Assembly: GCF_025175675.1 (NCBI RefSeq)
Contig: NZ_JANIOA010000001.1
Span: 124,001-188,000 of the forward strand
Origin: Sedimenticola hydrogenitrophicus
GTDB taxonomy: Bacteria > Pseudomonadota > Gammaproteobacteria > Chromatiales > Chromatiaceae
Direction of reading: 5' to 3'
Length of the DNA stretch: 64,000 bases
In this document: piece by piece, positions 62,983 through 64,000 of the stretch
How the letters are laid out: every line of letters begins with the position of its first letter
Position numbering within the stretch: position 1 is the stretch's first letter
Made by a program: the position numbers and the translations under genes
Notes under the pieces: generated by a model
Seen by the model: the letters and a program-made list of their open reading frames with translations, nothing else
Told to the model about the DNA's origin: nothing
Database searches by the model: none

Positions 62983-63594
62983 TCACACCAGGCTCTCCAG
63001 ATAGGGCTGCATCACTCTCTTGACACGGCAGATCTCCGCATAGCGCATTAGCTCGTCCATGGTGAATTTGCGAGCAGACCACCCCTCGCGCAGGGCCTCC
63101 AGAGCGACATCCAGACCGATCTTATTACGGTACTTGAAGCAATCGGCCACAGTTTTGGCGGGAGTGAAGACCTTGATCTCCACGCCCCCGATATCGTGGC
63201 TCTCCACACCAGCCCGAAGCGCTTCGCCCGACATGGTAACAAAGCGCACCGGGGGGTAGCTGATCTCGGGTCGCCAAGCCTTGCGGTCGATGGCCAGCCA
63301 AATCTTGCTGGGGTTTTGGGTGGTCAGGTCATGAAAACTTAGCGCCGACAGCAGCGCCACAACCGACTTGGGGGCCTTCTTGGCGACCTCGACCAGGGAG
63401 TGAAAACGCCCAAGATCTTTCTCCGGCCACTGGTACAGCCCACGACCTATTTTTTCGATAATACCTTGATTAGCCAGACGATTAAGATAGGAGCGCGGCA
63501 GCCCAAGCCGGTCCATATCCCTGGGCCGCACCACGGAGTGGGCCTTTAGATAGGCCACCACTTGCTGCATTTTGGTATCTGAGGAAGCTCGCAT
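62983..63594 (-). CDS. AbiEi-type antitoxin
   Basis: This is the winged-helix antitoxin of the AbiE system (203 residues), which represses the operon and neutralises AbiEii. The N-terminal region (MQQVVAYLKAHSVVRPRDM, then YLNRLANQGIIEKIGRGLY) is the DNA-binding part. The C-terminal half (VFTPAKTVADCFKYRNKIG) is the AbiEi domain. The start ATG 63594 or 63570. It lies next to its inverted-repeat operator. Confidence 0.9.
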   Translation of the reverse strand: MRASSDTKMQQVVAYLKAHSVVRPRDMDRLGLPRSYLNRLANQGIIEKIGRGLYQWPEKDLGRFHSLVEVAKKAPKSVVALLSALSFHDLTTQNPSKIWLAIDRKAWRPEISYPPVRFVTMSGEALRAGVESHDIGGVEIKVFTPAKTVADCFKYRNKIGLDVALEALREGWSARKFTMDELMRYAEICRVKRVMQPYLESLV

Positions 63595-63641
63595 GTCACA
63601 TTACCTAGGCTCATGTGATTATATGCCTATGTTTTGTGACA
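63594..63641. promoter_or_regulatory. AbiEi-type operator region
   Basis: TGTCACA (63594-63600) and TGTGACA (63635-63641) are inverted across 34 bp, with a further TAGGC/GCCTA pair inside. AbiEi proteins bind inverted repeats in their own promoter. A separate palindrome, AGTGTTC-TTAG-GAACACT, follows at about 63646-63663. Confidence 0.65.
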
Positions 63642-63675
63642 TTCTAGTGTTCTTAGGAACACTTCTTTAGCTGCC

Positions 63676-63843
63676 ATCAGCCAGCAGCCCACCGATCACT
63701 GGTATGCCAGCATCGGTAACAACACCCGCGCCGACGCCATCCTCAACCGGCTGATGTACTTCGCCAACCGCCTCCAACGCAAGGGTGAGTCGACGCACAA
63801 GATCCTTTGGAACTTGACCGCAGATGACCACTTGGACTCATAA
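63676..63843 (+). pseudogene. istB C-terminal remnant (IS21 family)
   Basis: The frame reads ISQQPTDHWYASIGNN, then ADAILNRLMYFANRLQRKGES, and stops at TAA 63841-63843. This matches the C-terminal end of IstB helper ATPases of IS21 elements. The N-terminal four-fifths is absent. It marks an old insertion at the edge of the toxin-antitoxin island. Confidence 0.7.
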
Positions 63844-63870
63844 TCCATCAGTATGATGCGTTAGAGAAAC

Positions 63871-63915
63871 CGGTGTTCATGTTCATCCGGAATCGGTGTT
63901 CAACTTCACCGGAAT
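63871..63915. repeat. Tandem terminal repeats of an IS21-type element
   Basis: CGGTGTTCATGTTCATCCGG and CGGTGTTCAACTTCACCGG lie head to tail, as in the multiple terminal repeats of IS21 elements. They stand just past the istB remnant. The rest of the window, 63916-64000, shows no gene. Confidence 0.65.
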
Positions 63916-64000
63916 ACGCGATACCACCAAGAGCAAACAGCATCGGAGTTCATTATTGTTGTATAGGTATATTTCTATGCCATATATTTAGTCACCAGGG

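Overview
The window is GC-rich chromosomal DNA from a gammaproteobacterium. Several gene types point that way: TTG-started gshA, prc, htpX, a PrkA/YeaH/SpoVR set, selO, asmA and the thiCSGH order. A small Tat-exported high-potential iron-sulfur protein and a c-type-haem c-di-GMP enzyme suggest a sulfur-oxidising or phototrophic Chromatiales-like lineage. That placement is inference from gene content; no rRNA or tRNA gene was seen.

Layout. 1-8 kb: start of gshA (cut by the left edge), a PBP7-type peptidase, prc, a Nudix hydrolase, and mazG coupled to an M48-TPR lipoprotein. 8-20 kb: prkA-yeaH-spoVR, an MFS carrier, then a TetR-controlled operon for an RND-type exporter, a LolA-like periplasmic protein and an outer-membrane barrel. 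20-26 kb: a conserved hypothetical gene, the thiCSGH operon behind a TPP riboswitch, and an alkyltransferase-like protein. 26-32 kb: an orphan ParA, then a tightly coupled operon of thermostable-haemolysin-family protein, AMP-ligase, haem-oxygenase-fold iron enzyme, two tiny ORFs and a short-chain dehydrogenase. This operon is the best candidate here for an uncharacterised pathway. 32-47 kb: htpX, an LpxR-type deacylase, a haem-sensing GGDEF/EAL protein, CBS, STAS, NtrC-type and PilZ regulators, a lone NuoI-type ferredoxin, a transaldolase-like protein without its Schiff-base lysine, and the HiPIP. 47-55.5 kb: methionine gamma-lyase with a divergent Lrp regulator, a MerR/CopA/CopZ-type copper locus, and selO. 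55.8-64 kb: a decaying island of nucleotidyltransferase toxin-antitoxin-like modules, a deleted hipA behind an intact hipB, an intact AbiE pair and an IS21-type istB remnant, with asmA embedded.

The intergenic space is unusually rich in short non-autonomous palindromic elements. At least four families have recognisable termini and several have target duplications. Family A is 157 bp and family B 159 bp, both with 3-bp TWA duplications. Family C is about 260 bp with an 8-bp duplication. Family D is about 86 bp with an 8-bp duplication. A further element at the end of copA has a 9-bp duplication. They have been reused by the genome: one B copy lies in frame inside a signal-peptide region, another supplies the prc stop codon, and at 1952-2292 D sits inside C, which sits inside B.
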